Positions 1 through 8,538 of a stretch of 64,000 bases of DNA are shown here, piece by piece. Below the pieces are notes generated by a model. It worked only from the letters and a program-made list of their open reading frames with translations. It did not search any database and had not been told where the DNA came from. The position numbers and the translations under genes were made by a program. Source of the DNA: an uncultured Rikenella sp. GTDB lineage: Bacteria > Bacteroidota > Bacteroidia > Bacteroidales > Rikenellaceae. Within the stretch, counting starts at the first letter, position 1. Each line of letters begins with the position of its first letter. The stretch spans positions 1 to 64,000 of the forward strand of contig CANQXP010000004.1 in assembly GCA_947627885.1 (NCBI GenBank), read 5' to 3'.

Positions 1-1
1 G

Positions 2-433
2 CCCCGCCGGTACGGGGTGCTGATGCACCGGCTGTTCGAGTTGGTCGGTTCGCCGGAGGAGTTGGACGCGGCGTTGGCGAAGATGCGGGTGGCGGGGGAG
101 GTGACCACGGATGCGGAGGAGGCGTTGCTGCGGGAACGGGGGATTTCGGCGTTGAAAGACCCTGTGGTGGCCCGGTGGTTCTCGCCGGAGTGGGAGGTGG
201 TGCACAGCGAACGGGACATTATCGCGGGCGGCGGCGTCCGACGGCCTGACCGGGTGATGACCTTGGGCAGGGAACGGGCCGTGGTGGTGGATTATAAGTT
301 CGGTGCGCTGCGTAAACCGGCTTACCGGCGGCAGGTGCGGGAATATATGGAGCTGTTGCGCGGGATGGGGTACGGGCAGGTGGAGGGGTACCTGTGGTTC
401 GTGGAGCTGGGCGAAGTGGAGCAGGTGGGGTAG
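2..433 (+). CDS. addA: AddA-type helicase-nuclease, C-terminal end (cut by window edge)
   Basis: Only the 3' end of this gene is in the window; the frame is open from base 2, so the first ATG or GTG seen is internal. The visible ~143 residues carry the RecB-family PD-(D/E)XK nuclease core: the Asp of RPDRVMTLG, the catalytic DYK of VVVDYKFG, and a QVREYMELL helix matching the family's Q-x-x-x-Y motif. In Bacteroidetes this nuclease sits at the C-terminus of a UvrD/Rep-type helicase (AddA), which resects double-strand breaks with AddB for RecA-dependent repair. A matching AddB is at 55582-58425. The helicase part is not visible, so the family call rests on the nuclease tail and that distant partner. 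Confidence 0.72.
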   Translation, partial: PRRYGVLMHRLFELVGSPEELDAALAKMRVAGEVTTDAEEALLRERGISALKDPVVARWFSPEWEVVHSERDIIAGGGVRRPDRVMTLGRERAVVVDYKFGALRKPAYRRQVREYMELLRGMGYGQVEGYLWFVELGEVEQVG

Positions 434-668
434 GCTCTTTAGTGCGTTCCGTCAGGAACGTCGGGGCCTGCCGCCAAGCGGCTTTGCCGCTTCGCCCGGT
501 GGCGGCGGCCCGAATCCGAGAGAGCGAGTAGCTGAAATGTTTTGTCCGGTTCGTCAGAACCGGCGGGCCGCTCCGGGTAATCTGCCGGGGGCGACGGACT
601 GAAATATTAATGGGTCGGCGGCTGATCCGATTGGTTTTGTGGCTGAAAGATAATGTAATAAGCAAGAT
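434..668. repeat. Intergenic GC-rich repeat (family with GCGAGTAGCTGA core)
   Basis: No gene is seen here. Bases about 470-545 contain nested short palindromes (for example AAGCGGC..GCCGCTT) followed by GGCGGCCCGAA and AGAGCGAGTAGCTGA. The same order of words recurs at about 3724-3790 with changed palindrome arms, so this is a dispersed repeat and not unique spacer. The last ~60 bases before the next gene are AT-richer and probably hold its promoter, but no clean TAnnTTTG was seen. Confidence 0.55.
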
Positions 669-3455
669 ATGATGAGAAGATTTCAATTCGCGGCTGCGGC
701 GTTATGCGCCGGGCTCCTGTTCGGGACAGGCGGTGCGCAGGCGCAGAAAAAGACGCTCGACAGGAGCGTGTTCGACGGCTGGCGGCAGGTTGTCGCGCCG
801 CAGATCAGCGACAACGGCCGCTGGGTGGTCTACGGGCTGAACCCCGCACGGGGCGACGGACAGACGGTCGTTTACGACGCTTCGGTTCGGACGGCGGACA
901 CTCTGCACCGGGCCACGGGTACGGTGTTATTCGGCCCGGCAGACGCTCCGTGGCTGGCCGCGAAAGTGGTACCGACCCGCGCACAGCAACGGCAGGAGAT
1001 GGTCAAAAAGACCAAGGCCGACCAGAAACGGCCCGATACGCTGGTAGTGGCTTCGTTGGTTTCGGGCGAGCGGGTGACGGTGCCGCGGCTGAAAAGTTTC
1101 CAGGCGGCGGACAAGGAGGGGAGCGGCGTGGTAGCCTACCTGTATGAAGTGCTTCCGGCCAAAGAGGCGAAGGATACCAGCGAAGCGGCTAAAAAAGCGC
1201 CGAAGCCGAAGAAGTTCAACCGGCTGGTGATGCGGGACGCGGCTGCGTGGGGCGACAGCACGGTCGTGGACAGCGTGGAGAGTTTCCGCCTGTCGCGGAA
1301 CGGCCGGTTGCTGCTGTATGCCCTGAGAGGGGACAGTCTGCGCAGCGTGTGGGCCTGTGCCGGCGGGAAACGGACGGAACTGTATCGCGCCAAAGTCGGG
1401 AAAACCGGTTCGCTGGCCGTGGACGAGGCGGGCCGGCAGGGGGCTTACCTCGTGACGCCGGACACTGCCTCCACGGGGGCGAAATACGAATTGTACTATT
1501 TCGATGCGAAGGATATGGAGCCGCGGCGCGTGGCCGTCGAAGGGGCGGCCAATGGGTTCGTGGTGAGCGAGTTCAGTCGGCCTTCTTTCTCGCGCCAGGG
1601 GAAACGGCTGACGTTCGGGATGAATGTGCCGCCGCGCGTGGTGCCGAAAGATACGCTGCCGGAAGACGAGAAGAGCAGCTACGACTTATGGAGTTACACG
1701 GACACGCTGCTGATGACCCAGCAGCTGGCGACGGCCAAACGGCTCAGGGAGCAGAGCTACGAGGCGGTTTATGACCCGAAGACGGGCAAGTGGGCGTTGC
1801 TGGAGGATAAGAATCTCGCGTCGGTGGTTTTCGCCGAGGACGAGGATGCGCCGTATGCGCTGGGGATGGATGCCTGGCCGTACGAATGGGCTAGCACGTG
1901 GGAATCGCCGGGGACGAAAGACCTGTATGTCGTGGACGTGAAGACCGGGCAGAGGCGCATGGCGGTCAAGGGGGCCAAGGCGCAGGCTTCGATCTCGCCT
2001 TCGTCGAAATATATCGCGTGGTACGATGCGCCGGCCGCGGAGTGGAAAGCGGTGGCTGCTTCGGCTCAAGGCGGTGGGGCCGTGTCGCTCTCCGGGGCTA
2101 TTCCGTATCAAATGTATGTGCAGAATTTCGATATGCCGGACTACCCTTCGGCCGAAGGGCTGGCGGGCTGGACGAAGGATGACCGGGCTGTCGTCTACGA
2201 CAATTTCGACCTTTGGCTGGTCGATCCTTCGGGCAAGCGCGGGCCGGAGTGCCTGACGATGGGCGCCGGACGCCGGGACAGCGTCAGGTTCCGCTATGTG
2301 CGGCTCGATCCGGAGGTGCGGACGATCGACCTGTCGCAGCCGCTGCTGCTCTCGGCATTCGACCTGGGAACGAAGGACGGCGGTTTTTACCGGATGCCGG
2401 CGGGCGGCGGCGAGCCGGAGAAGCTGGTGATGGACGGCCACAAATATACGTTCGTGGCCAAGGCGAAAGGGGCGGACGAAGTGCTGTGGCAGCGCGAGGA
2501 TTTCCGGGAATACCGGGACTTGTGGCGGTCGGGGCTTTCGTTCGCCGATGCACGGAGGGTGAGCGATGCGAATCCGCAGGCGGCGGAGTACAAGTGGGGG
2601 AGCGTGCGGCGCGTGGCCTGGGAGGATATGAACGGGCAACCGGCGGAAGGGCTGCTTTACCTGCCGGAGGATTACGATTCGACGAGGCGCTATCCGGTGA
2701 TCGTCTATTTTTACGAGACGCACACGGACGGCCTGCATAATCACCTGCATCCGCAGCCGAGTTGGTCGATCGTGATCCCGTCGGTCTGCACCTCGCAGGA
2801 TTACGTGGTCTTTATGCCGGACATCAAATACCGGACGGGTTATCCGGGGCAGTCGTGCTACGACGCGGTGGTAAGCGGTGCGAAGATGCTGATCGACCGG
2901 GGGATCGCCGACCCGCGTCGCATCGGCTTGCAGGGCCAGAGCTGGGGCGGCTACCAGATCGCTTATCTGGTGACGCGCACGGATATGTTCCGCTGCGCGA
3001 GTCCCGGAGCGCCGGTTTCGAACATGACGTCGGCGTCGGGGGGAATCCGCTGGGGTTCGGGTATGCCGCGCATGTTTCAGTACGAACACGGGCAGAGCCG
3101 GATCGGGGGCTCGCTGTGGGAGAAACCGATCGAGTATATCGAGAATTCGCCGCTCTTTTTTGCCAATAAGGTGCGCACGCCGATGCTGATGCGCCACGAC
3201 GATGCGGACGAGGCGGTGCCGTGGTACCAGGGGATCGAGTATTTCCTGGCCCTGCGCCGCCACGGGGTGCCGGTGTGGATGCTGAATTACAACGGGCAGC
3301 CGCACAACCTGAAGCGGTATGCGGATCGGCTGGACTGGGACCGGCGGATGATGCAGTTCTTCGACCACTACCTGAAGGACGCCCCTGCGCCGCGCTGGAT
3401 GCGTGAGGGCATCCCGGTGACGGACAAGGGGATCGATCCGAAGCTGGATGATTGA
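669..3455 (+). CDS. Secreted S9 (prolyl oligopeptidase family) peptidase
   Basis: A serine peptidase of clan SC, predicted to be exported and to cut after proline or similar residues in peptides. Residues 1-26 are a signal peptide ending ..GGAQAQ. Residues ~30-620 fit the beta-propeller that gates S9 enzymes; the last ~280 residues are the alpha/beta-hydrolase domain. The catalytic triad is visible: Ser758 in GQSWGGYQ, Asp847 in DDADEAVPW, His879 in GQPHNLKRY. At 928 residues it is longer than DPP IV-type enzymes (~720) and matches the long S9 peptidases common in Bacteroidetes. It is monocistronic, with a strong terminator directly after it. Substrate is unknown. Confidence 0.9.
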   Translation: MMRRFQFAAAALCAGLLFGTGGAQAQKKTLDRSVFDGWRQVVAPQISDNGRWVVYGLNPARGDGQTVVYDASVRTADTLHRATGTVLFGPADAPWLAAKVVPTRAQQRQEMVKKTKADQKRPDTLVVASLVSGERVTVPRLKSFQAADKEGSGVVAYLYEVLPAKEAKDTSEAAKKAPKPKKFNRLVMRDAAAWGDSTVVDSVESFRLSRNGRLLLYALRGDSLRSVWACAGGKRTELYRAKVGKTGSLAVDEAGRQGAYLVTPDTASTGAKYELYYFDAKDMEPRRVAVEGAANGFVVSEFSRPSFSRQGKRLTFGMNVPPRVVPKDTLPEDEKSSYDLWSYTDTLLMTQQLATAKRLREQSYEAVYDPKTGKWALLEDKNLASVVFAEDEDAPYALGMDAWPYEWASTWESPGTKDLYVVDVKTGQRRMAVKGAKAQASISPSSKYIAWYDAPAAEWKAVAASAQGGGAVSLSGAIPYQMYVQNFDMPDYPSAEGLAGWTKDDRAVVYDNFDLWLVDPSGKRGPECLTMGAGRRDSVRFRYVRLDPEVRTIDLSQPLLLSAFDLGTKDGGFYRMPAGGGEPEKLVMDGHKYTFVAKAKGADEVLWQREDFREYRDLWRSGLSFADARRVSDANPQAAEYKWGSVRRVAWEDMNGQPAEGLLYLPEDYDSTRRYPVIVYFYETHTDGLHNHLHPQPSWSIVIPSVCTSQDYVVFMPDIKYRTGYPGQSCYDAVVSGAKMLIDRGIADPRRIGLQGQSWGGYQIAYLVTRTDMFRCASPGAPVSNMTSASGGIRWGSGMPRMFQYEHGQSRIGGSLWEKPIEYIENSPLFFANKVRTPMLMRHDDADEAVPWYQGIEYFLALRRHGVPVWMLNYNGQPHNLKRYADRLDWDRRMMQFFDHYLKDAPAPRWMREGIPVTDKGIDPKLDD

Positions 3456-3473
3456 TATATTGGTTTATGCCAG

Positions 3474-3519
3474 CCGGGCGGCTTTCCTTTTCGGGGAGGG
3501 CCGCCCGGTTGTTTTTTTT
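3474..3519 (+). terminator. Rho-independent terminator after the S9 peptidase
   Basis: A 9-bp GC stem, CCGGGCGGC at 3474-3482 paired with GCCGCCCGG at 3500-3508, is followed by a run of eight T at 3512-3519. It lies 18 bases after the peptidase stop codon. Confidence 0.9.
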
Positions 3520-3536
3520 GGGGGGGGGATTTTGCG

Positions 3537-3850
3537 GCGGCCCGAAGCGTAAGCTTCGGGCCGCGGTGGGGCGGGTACGGTTTCAGCGGAACGGCTTGCC
3601 GTTCCGCTGAAATAAGGTTTCGAGCGAGTAGCTTAGTTTCCATGCCAATGGGGGGCCTTAGCGCCGGGCAGCGAAGCTGCAATAAGTCGTTGTGCGATAA
3701 GCGCGACTCTTTAGAGTCGCCGGGTCGCCGCCAGCGCCTTCGGCGCTCGCCCCCAGGCGGCGGCCCGAACCCGAGAAAGCGAATAGCTGATCTCTTTTGC
3801 GCCATTCTTCAGAAGCCGCCCCGAGGGGGCAGGGCGGCCCGAATAAGGTA
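3537..3850. repeat. Cluster of palindromic repeats, same family as 434-668
   Basis: No gene is seen. Two perfect hairpins open the region: CGGCCCGAAGC/GCTTCGGGCCG near 3538-3563, and a 14-bp stem starting TTTCAGCGGAACGG near 3579-3611. Each is followed by a GAGCGAGTAGCTTA-like word. Bases ~3724-3790 then repeat the order of words seen near 475-545 (GCCGCCAGCG, GGCGGCGGCCCGAA, GAGAAAGCGAATAGCTGA). The element appears built from shuffled palindromic modules. Confidence 0.55.
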
Positions 3851-4000
3851 ACTATGTCCCTTAAGTCTGCCAACATTTGCTGCATCACCCAGTCCGGAAC
3901 CGGCTTCGGGCCGGCTGCTGATGCGGAAACAGAGGTTTCCGCTTGAGTCGGCAGACTTCCTGATCCGGGTAATGCTTCACCGGCTTGCCCGCGGCACTTT

Positions 4001-4465
4001 CGTCTCCCCCTTCCGTATCCCCGTCACTCCTGTACGCAGCGGACGGAATGACCGTCGCAGCGGGCTCCCGAATAGTTGGCCGGAGTGACTGTGGACTTGT
4101 CGAACCGAAGCCGTGCCGGACGCATGCCCTGTGTGGAGGTCGAAATGTAATAGCCTGTCCCGAAATAGTAGACAGATCCTTGAGAGTCCGGGGTGCGAAC
4201 CCCGCAAGCGGGGTACCATACTGTGCCTCCGAAGACGGCAGAACCGTCCCACAGCCGTCCGAACAGGGCCTTTATCCCGTTATACGGGCCGTGTTCAGGC
4301 GTAAACGCACTCCACGGGCTGAGCTCCCCGTCGCCGCAACGCGGCACCCGCCATCCCGCCGGGCAGGGGTCGAAAAGGGTCTTCAAATCGTCCCGCCAAA
4401 GCGCATCATTCATAGGCGCAGTCCAGTTGCTCTGCGGGGCCGAAAAATAGAAGCCGGAGGGGCTT
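4001..4465 (-). pseudogene. Start-less FISUMP-like C-terminal domain cassette 1
   Basis: Reading the minus strand there is an open frame of ~145 codons with no credible start of its own; the only ATG (4413) lies inside the conserved domain. It begins SGFYFSAP, passes LFDPCPAGWRVP, then a region unlike the other cassettes, and ends HSVRCVQE and stop. DPCPAGWRVP and the SVRC-V end are hallmarks of the Fibrobacter succinogenes major paralogous (FISUMP) domain, the C-terminal part of many Bacteroidetes surface proteins. Bases 4001-4029, just after the stop, are identical to blocks at cassettes 2 and 3. There is no signal peptide, RBS or promoter. It is either a silent donor cassette or a decayed gene end. 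Confidence 0.7.
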
Positions 4466-4533
4466 AACGATTCCGTAACATAAAGTTAACAGAATGCTAA
4501 GAGCGTGTTAAATCGGCGTTAACATGGGCGCTC

Positions 4534-4541
4534 TATGTTTG
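4534..4541 (+). promoter_or_regulatory. Bacteroidetes -7 promoter element for the porin gene
   Basis: TATGTTTG matches the Bacteroidetes -7 consensus TAnnTTTG. It lies 38 bases before the porin start. No clear -33 TTG is seen at the usual distance. Confidence 0.6.
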
Positions 4542-4579
4542 CAGTGTAGAAAAAAGGGAAAAAATCGCATTAAAACAAG

Positions 4580-5884
4580 ATGCTTATGAAACGAAAACTG
4601 ACTACACTGGCACTGGCGGCACTGGCCCTCGGCGGGTTCAGTGCAACTGCCGCGGAAACCGAAACCGGTGCGGCAAAAGAGATCACTCCTAAAGTCGAGG
4701 AAGGCGGCTTGCGGCTCCGTTTCGGGGAGAAAGGCGGCACGCTGAAGATCAGCGGCTATCTCCAGGCCCAATGGCAGCTGGCCCAGCAGAAAGGGATCGA
4801 CGGTTTCACCGACGGCGGCTCGTTCAACGCCAATAGCGACAACCGCTTTATGGTTCGCCGCGGCCGGGTCAAATTCACCTATGACTTGCAGGGGATCATG
4901 CAGGTGGTTTTCCAGCCCGACTTCACCGAGAAAGGGGTGGGCATCAAGGATGCCTATATCGCCCTGAGCGCTCCGTCGCAAGTGATCGGCGGGCAGGTGG
5001 GGCTCTTCGACCGGCCGTTCGGCTACGAAATCAGCTACTCTTCCTCGAAACGCGAGTCGCCGGAGCGCAGCCGGGTATTCCTCTCCCTCTTTCCGGGCGA
5101 ACGCGACCTCGGTGCAATGCTGACCCTGCGCGGCAAAAAGGGGACTTTCCTGAACCGCTTTACGCTGAACGGGGGGCTGTTCAACGGTAACGGCATCGGG
5201 CAGGAGACCGATTCACGCAAGGATTTTATCGGCCGGCTGGCCTATTTGCAGCCCTATGAAACGGGTGAATGGGGGGCCGCTTTCTCTTACTATAACGGCG
5301 GGGTGCTGAACCCGGTGAACGAGAAGTTCAGGTTTGTCAAAGATCAGGGCTTCGTCCGGCAGGACGGGGTGAAGGGCGAATATTCCAAACGTCAGTACTT
5401 CGGCTTCGCCGTCCAGCTCTCGCAGGAGTGGGGTGCGGGAACCACCCATATCCGGGCCGAGTACCTGTGGGGCAAACAGCCGGGGACGCTCAAAAAGAAT
5501 GCCGATCCGGGCGGAACGTCCTTCGGCGCGGGCACCGATCCGCTCTACCTGCGCAGTTTCCGCGGGGCATATGTCTACTTCATTCAGGACATCGGCAAGT
5601 CGAAGCATTCGATCGTCTTCAAGTATGACAATTACGACCCGAACACAAAGATCAGCGCGGACCAGATCGGCAAACTGCAGGGAACGGGCGTGGCGGACGT
5701 GGCTTACAATACCTACGGGGTAGGCTATATGTTCCGCTGGAACAAGTACCTGACCCTCTCGGCGTACTACGACATGGTGTCGAACGAAAAGTGCGCGAAC
5801 CTCGGCAGCACGGATCCGCTCAAGGATTATGCCCGCAATATCAAGGACAATGTGCTGACCCTTCGTATCCAGGCGAAGTTCTAA
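4580..5884 (+). CDS. Phosphate-selective porin of the OprO/OprP family
   Basis: A predicted outer-membrane beta-barrel that lets phosphate or polyphosphate into the periplasm. Residues 1-25 form a signal peptide (ATG at 4580 or 4586; the second gives MKRKLTTLALAALALGG). The rest alternates polar and hydrophobic residues and ends ..LTLRIQAKF, with the terminal Phe expected for BAM-inserted barrels. Length (434 aa) fits the Porin_O_P family. It comes directly before pstS-pstC-pstA-pstB-phoU, so phosphate is the likely substrate. No PHO-box-like operator could be recognised. Confidence 0.85.
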   Translation: MLMKRKLTTLALAALALGGFSATAAETETGAAKEITPKVEEGGLRLRFGEKGGTLKISGYLQAQWQLAQQKGIDGFTDGGSFNANSDNRFMVRRGRVKFTYDLQGIMQVVFQPDFTEKGVGIKDAYIALSAPSQVIGGQVGLFDRPFGYEISYSSSKRESPERSRVFLSLFPGERDLGAMLTLRGKKGTFLNRFTLNGGLFNGNGIGQETDSRKDFIGRLAYLQPYETGEWGAAFSYYNGGVLNPVNEKFRFVKDQGFVRQDGVKGEYSKRQYFGFAVQLSQEWGAGTTHIRAEYLWGKQPGTLKKNADPGGTSFGAGTDPLYLRSFRGAYVYFIQDIGKSKHSIVFKYDNYDPNTKISADQIGKLQGTGVADVAYNTYGVGYMFRWNKYLTLSAYYDMVSNEKCANLGSTDPLKDYARNIKDNVLTLRIQAKF

Positions 5885-6032
5885 ACGGGACGGATGCGAT
5901 CCGAAGGATCGTGCGGGCCGGACGCCTCCCCACGGGAGGCCCGCCACCCTCACAAGTTCGGGGCGAGCACCCCGGGCGCCCGGCCCGAAAGGTAAATGAA
6001 TACAAAAAACAATGAAACAAATACAAGGAAAT

Positions 6033-6845
6033 ATGAAAAAGATCGTAATGCTCATAGCGGCGCTGACGCTGGTCGGCGGTCAGGCCATGGCCCAGAAACT
6101 CAAAGGTTCGGACTCGGTGCTTCCGCTGGCCCAGAAAGAGGCCGAAAACTACCTGAAAAAGAATCCGAACGCCGATGTGACGGTGACGGGCGGCGGTTCG
6201 GGCGTGGGGCTGGCGGCGCTGATCGACAATACGACCGACATCGCGATGGCTTCGCGCAAGATCAAGATCGACGAGCGTATGAAGCTCCAGAACGCCAAAC
6301 GTCCGGTCGTGGAGAAGATCATCGCCTGGGATGCGCTGGCGGTTGTGGTGAACCCGAAAAACCCGGTGTCGCAGCTGACCCGCGAACAGCTCGAAGGCAT
6401 CTTCACCGGCGCGGTCACCAACTGGAAACAGGTCGGCGGCCCGGATATGAAGATCGTGGTCTATTCGCGCGAAACCAGTTCGGGCACTTACGAATTTTTC
6501 AAGGAGAGCGTGCTGAAGAATAAGAATTATATGTCTTCGGTGCTGTCGATGCCGGCTACCGGCGCGATCATCCAGTCGGTGTCCCAGACTCCGGGCGCGA
6601 TCGGCTACGTGGGCCACGCCTATGTGAATGACGACGTGAAAGCCCTGAAGGTATCGTATGACGGCAAGAATTTCGTCTCGCCGACCTATGCCAACGCCAA
6701 GAACAAGACTTATCCGGTAGTCCGTCCGCTCTATTTCTACTATACCAAAGACCGTGAATCCCAGGTGAATCCGTTCGTGGGCTATGTGATGTCGCCGGAA
6801 GGCCAGAAATGGGTGAAGGAAGTGGGTTACATCGACGTGCTCTAA
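6033..6845 (+). CDS. pstS: Phosphate ABC transporter substrate-binding protein PstS
   Basis: The periplasmic protein that binds inorganic phosphate and hands it to PstCA. Signal peptide at residues 1-21 (..GGQAMAQ). The ligand-binding motifs are visible: GSDSVLPLAQ near the N-terminus, GGGSGVGLAAL in the first lobe and SRETSSGTYEFF in the second. I chose the ATG at 6033 because AAGGA precedes it and the signal peptide starts at once; the ATG at 6012 in the same frame is an alternative. At 270 aa it belongs to the short PstS-like class usual in Bacteroidetes. It lies 149 bases after the porin and 289 before pstC. Confidence 0.95.
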   Translation: MKKIVMLIAALTLVGGQAMAQKLKGSDSVLPLAQKEAENYLKKNPNADVTVTGGGSGVGLAALIDNTTDIAMASRKIKIDERMKLQNAKRPVVEKIIAWDALAVVVNPKNPVSQLTREQLEGIFTGAVTNWKQVGGPDMKIVVYSRETSSGTYEFFKESVLKNKNYMSSVLSMPATGAIIQSVSQTPGAIGYVGHAYVNDDVKALKVSYDGKNFVSPTYANAKNKTYPVVRPLYFYYTKDRESQVNPFVGYVMSPEGQKWVKEVGYIDVL

Positions 6846-6866
6846 ACCCTGCTGCCAAGTAACCGA

Positions 6867-7126
6867 TTAACCGTTCGTTTAAAATCAAGCGATACGCAGT
6901 ATCGCCCGCCCGGCGGGGGCACACGCCCCCGCGCGGGAGCGCAGTCGCCTCCTGATTTACAGCTGAATTGTGTCCTACAAATGGGGCCGGAGCCAGCGAG
7001 GGCGCAAATGAGCGCAGCGAATATTGCAGCCCTTCGCCTAGGGTGGCTCCGGGCCGCCCGCTGGCGCGGAGGTTCGGCTACTCGCTCGTATTTCACGCAG
7101 GCAGTGACAAAAAACGAACACTTAAA
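6867..7126. repeat. ~260-bp repeat element with inverted ends between pstS and pstC
   Basis: The left edge TTAACCGTTCGTTTAAA (6867-6883) and right edge AAAACGAACACTTAA (7111-7125) are inverted copies of one motif. The interior is GC-rich with nested palindromes and a GGCCGGAGCCAGCG word also seen in other gaps. The ends match those at 22497-22760, although the interiors differ. It interrupts the pst operon without a promoter I can recognise, so it may act on the transcript between pstS and the membrane genes. Confidence 0.55.
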
Positions 7127-7134
7127 CCAAACAG

Positions 7135-8343
7135 ATGAACAGACGATTCAGAAGAATAGTCGAGCTCATAGCGGAAAAAGTACTGATGGTCAGCGGAGGG
7201 GTCACCTCCGTGACCATCCTGCTTATCGTGTTCTTCCTGTTCAGGGAGGGCATCGGGCTGTTCGGCAGTCCCGCCGTCGAGCAAGGCTACGTGGTGGCGG
7301 TCAACCAGGAGAATACGGTGCGCGATCTTTCGCCGGTACAGCTCAAGGATGTCTTCGACAGCAAGATCGCCAACTGGAGCCAATTAGGCGGCGCCGACGA
7401 GCCGATCGTGGTCTTCCGACTGAACGACATCGAACAATACGTGAGTTACGAGGAGCTCGGCGACGAGTTGCAATTCATTCCGCAGTGCCTGAGTAAGATC
7501 ATCGCGGAGCATCCGGGGATGATCGCTTTCTTTCCGGACACCTACCTGTCCCCGGACTTTGCCGGAAAGTTGATCGACCGGCGGAACATCACGCCGGGCG
7601 AGTTTTTTCTGGGCGACGAGTGGTTCCCCACAGCCACCCCGGCTCCGCTGTTCGGGATCGTGCCGTTGGTGACAGGCACGCTGTGGGTGTCGCTGGCGGC
7701 GATCCTTTTCGCCCTGCCGCTGGGTATGGCCGTGGCGATCTACATGGCCGAACTGTCGAACGACAAGGTACGGAAAATACTCAAGCCGGTGATCGAGCTG
7801 CTGGCGGGCATCCCGTCGGTGGTATACGGTTTTTTCGGGCTGGTGGTGATCGTGCCGCTGATCCAGCGGGTGTTCGGCCTGCCGGTGGGCGAAACGGCGC
7901 TGGCCGGGAGTGTGATCCTGGCTATCATGGCCCTGCCGACCATTATCACCGTGGCGGAGGATTCGATCCGCAATGTGCCGCGGTCGGTCAGGGAGGCTTC
8001 GCTGGCGCTGGGCGCGACGCAGTGGCAGACGATCCGGCGCGTGGTGTTGCCGTATTCGGTGTCGGGGATTATGGCGGCAGTGGTGCTGGGCATCGGCCGG
8101 GCGATCGGCGAAACGATGGCGGTGCTGATGGTGACGGGCAACTCGGCGATCATCCCGCACGGCCTGCTGGAACCGGTGCGGACGATCCCGGCGACCATTG
8201 CGGCGGAGTTGGGCGAGGCCCCCAACGGCGGGGTACACTATGAGGCCCTGTTCCTGCTGGGCTGTATCCTTTTCGTCATCACGCTGCTAATCAGCATCAC
8301 GGCGGAGATGATGGCGGCCGGGAAACCGAAGCAACAGATTTAA
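7135..8343 (+). CDS. pstC: Phosphate ABC transporter permease PstC with PBP-like periplasmic insert
   Basis: An inner-membrane subunit of the high-affinity phosphate importer. TM1 is at residues ~18-42. The five-helix BPD_transp_1 core follows from ~175, with the EAA-like loop [20 protein letters not shown]. Residues ~45-150 are a large extra periplasmic domain absent from E. coli PstC (319 aa; here 402 aa). Part of it, DLSPVQLKDVFDSKIANWS, resembles PstS of this same locus (QLTREQLEGIFTGAVTNWK), so the insert looks like a piece of a phosphate-binding fold. It pairs with PstA, PstB and PstS. Confidence 0.93.
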   Translation: MNRRFRRIVELIAEKVLMVSGGVTSVTILLIVFFLFREGIGLFGSPAVEQGYVVAVNQENTVRDLSPVQLKDVFDSKIANWSQLGGADEPIVVFRLNDIEQYVSYEELGDELQFIPQCLSKIIAEHPGMIAFFPDTYLSPDFAGKLIDRRNITPGEFFLGDEWFPTATPAPLFGIVPLVTGTLWVSLAAILFALPLGMAVAIYMAELSNDKVRKILKPVIELLAGIPSVVYGFFGLVVIVPLIQRVFGLPVGETALAGSVILAIMALPTIITVAEDSIRNVPRSVREASLALGATQWQTIRRVVLPYSVSGIMAAVVLGIGRAIGETMAVLMVTGNSAIIPHGLLEPVRTIPATIAAELGEAPNGGVHYEALFLLGCILFVITLLISITAEMMAAGKPKQQI

Positions 8344-8538
8344 AGTTTATTGTCGGAGCCAGCGGTGCCGCTGGGCACTCCGGCCGGGCTGTAACTACCC
8401 TAAGGTGCAGCCCTACGCCGGGGGAGGGTTGCCGTTCCGGCTTCCTCCTTGCGCCTCGGCCATTTAGGCAAGCCTAATGGCAACTCGGCTACGGCGTCGG
8501 TTCGGCATGTCCGCTGCCGCGGGATTAATTAACAACAA
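8344..8538. repeat. Repeat-derived spacer between pstC and pstA
   Basis: No gene is seen. Bases 8353-8412 recur in inverted orientation at 10351-10406 and in shortened form near 48438-48480 (shared words CAGCGGTGCCG, GGCACTCC, GCCGGGCTGTAA, GTGCAGCC). Such a spacer is unusual inside a pst operon, where these genes are normally a few bases apart. Confidence 0.55.

Noticed and set aside
1686..3368. A 560-codon minus-strand frame opposite the S9 peptidase
   Set aside because: Antisense shadow of a gene with an intact catalytic triad and signal peptide on the plus strand.
4024..4413. Treating cassette 1 as a 129-aa gene from ATG 4413
   Set aside because: That ATG lies inside the conserved segment (TAPMNDALW) and the homologous frame continues upstream of it to SGFYFSAP.
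6867..7126. Reading the AACCGTTCGTTT edges as sigma-factor promoters
   Set aside because: They do not fit TTG-N19-TAnnTTTG and occur as inverted pairs around repeat cores, including between co-directional operon genes.
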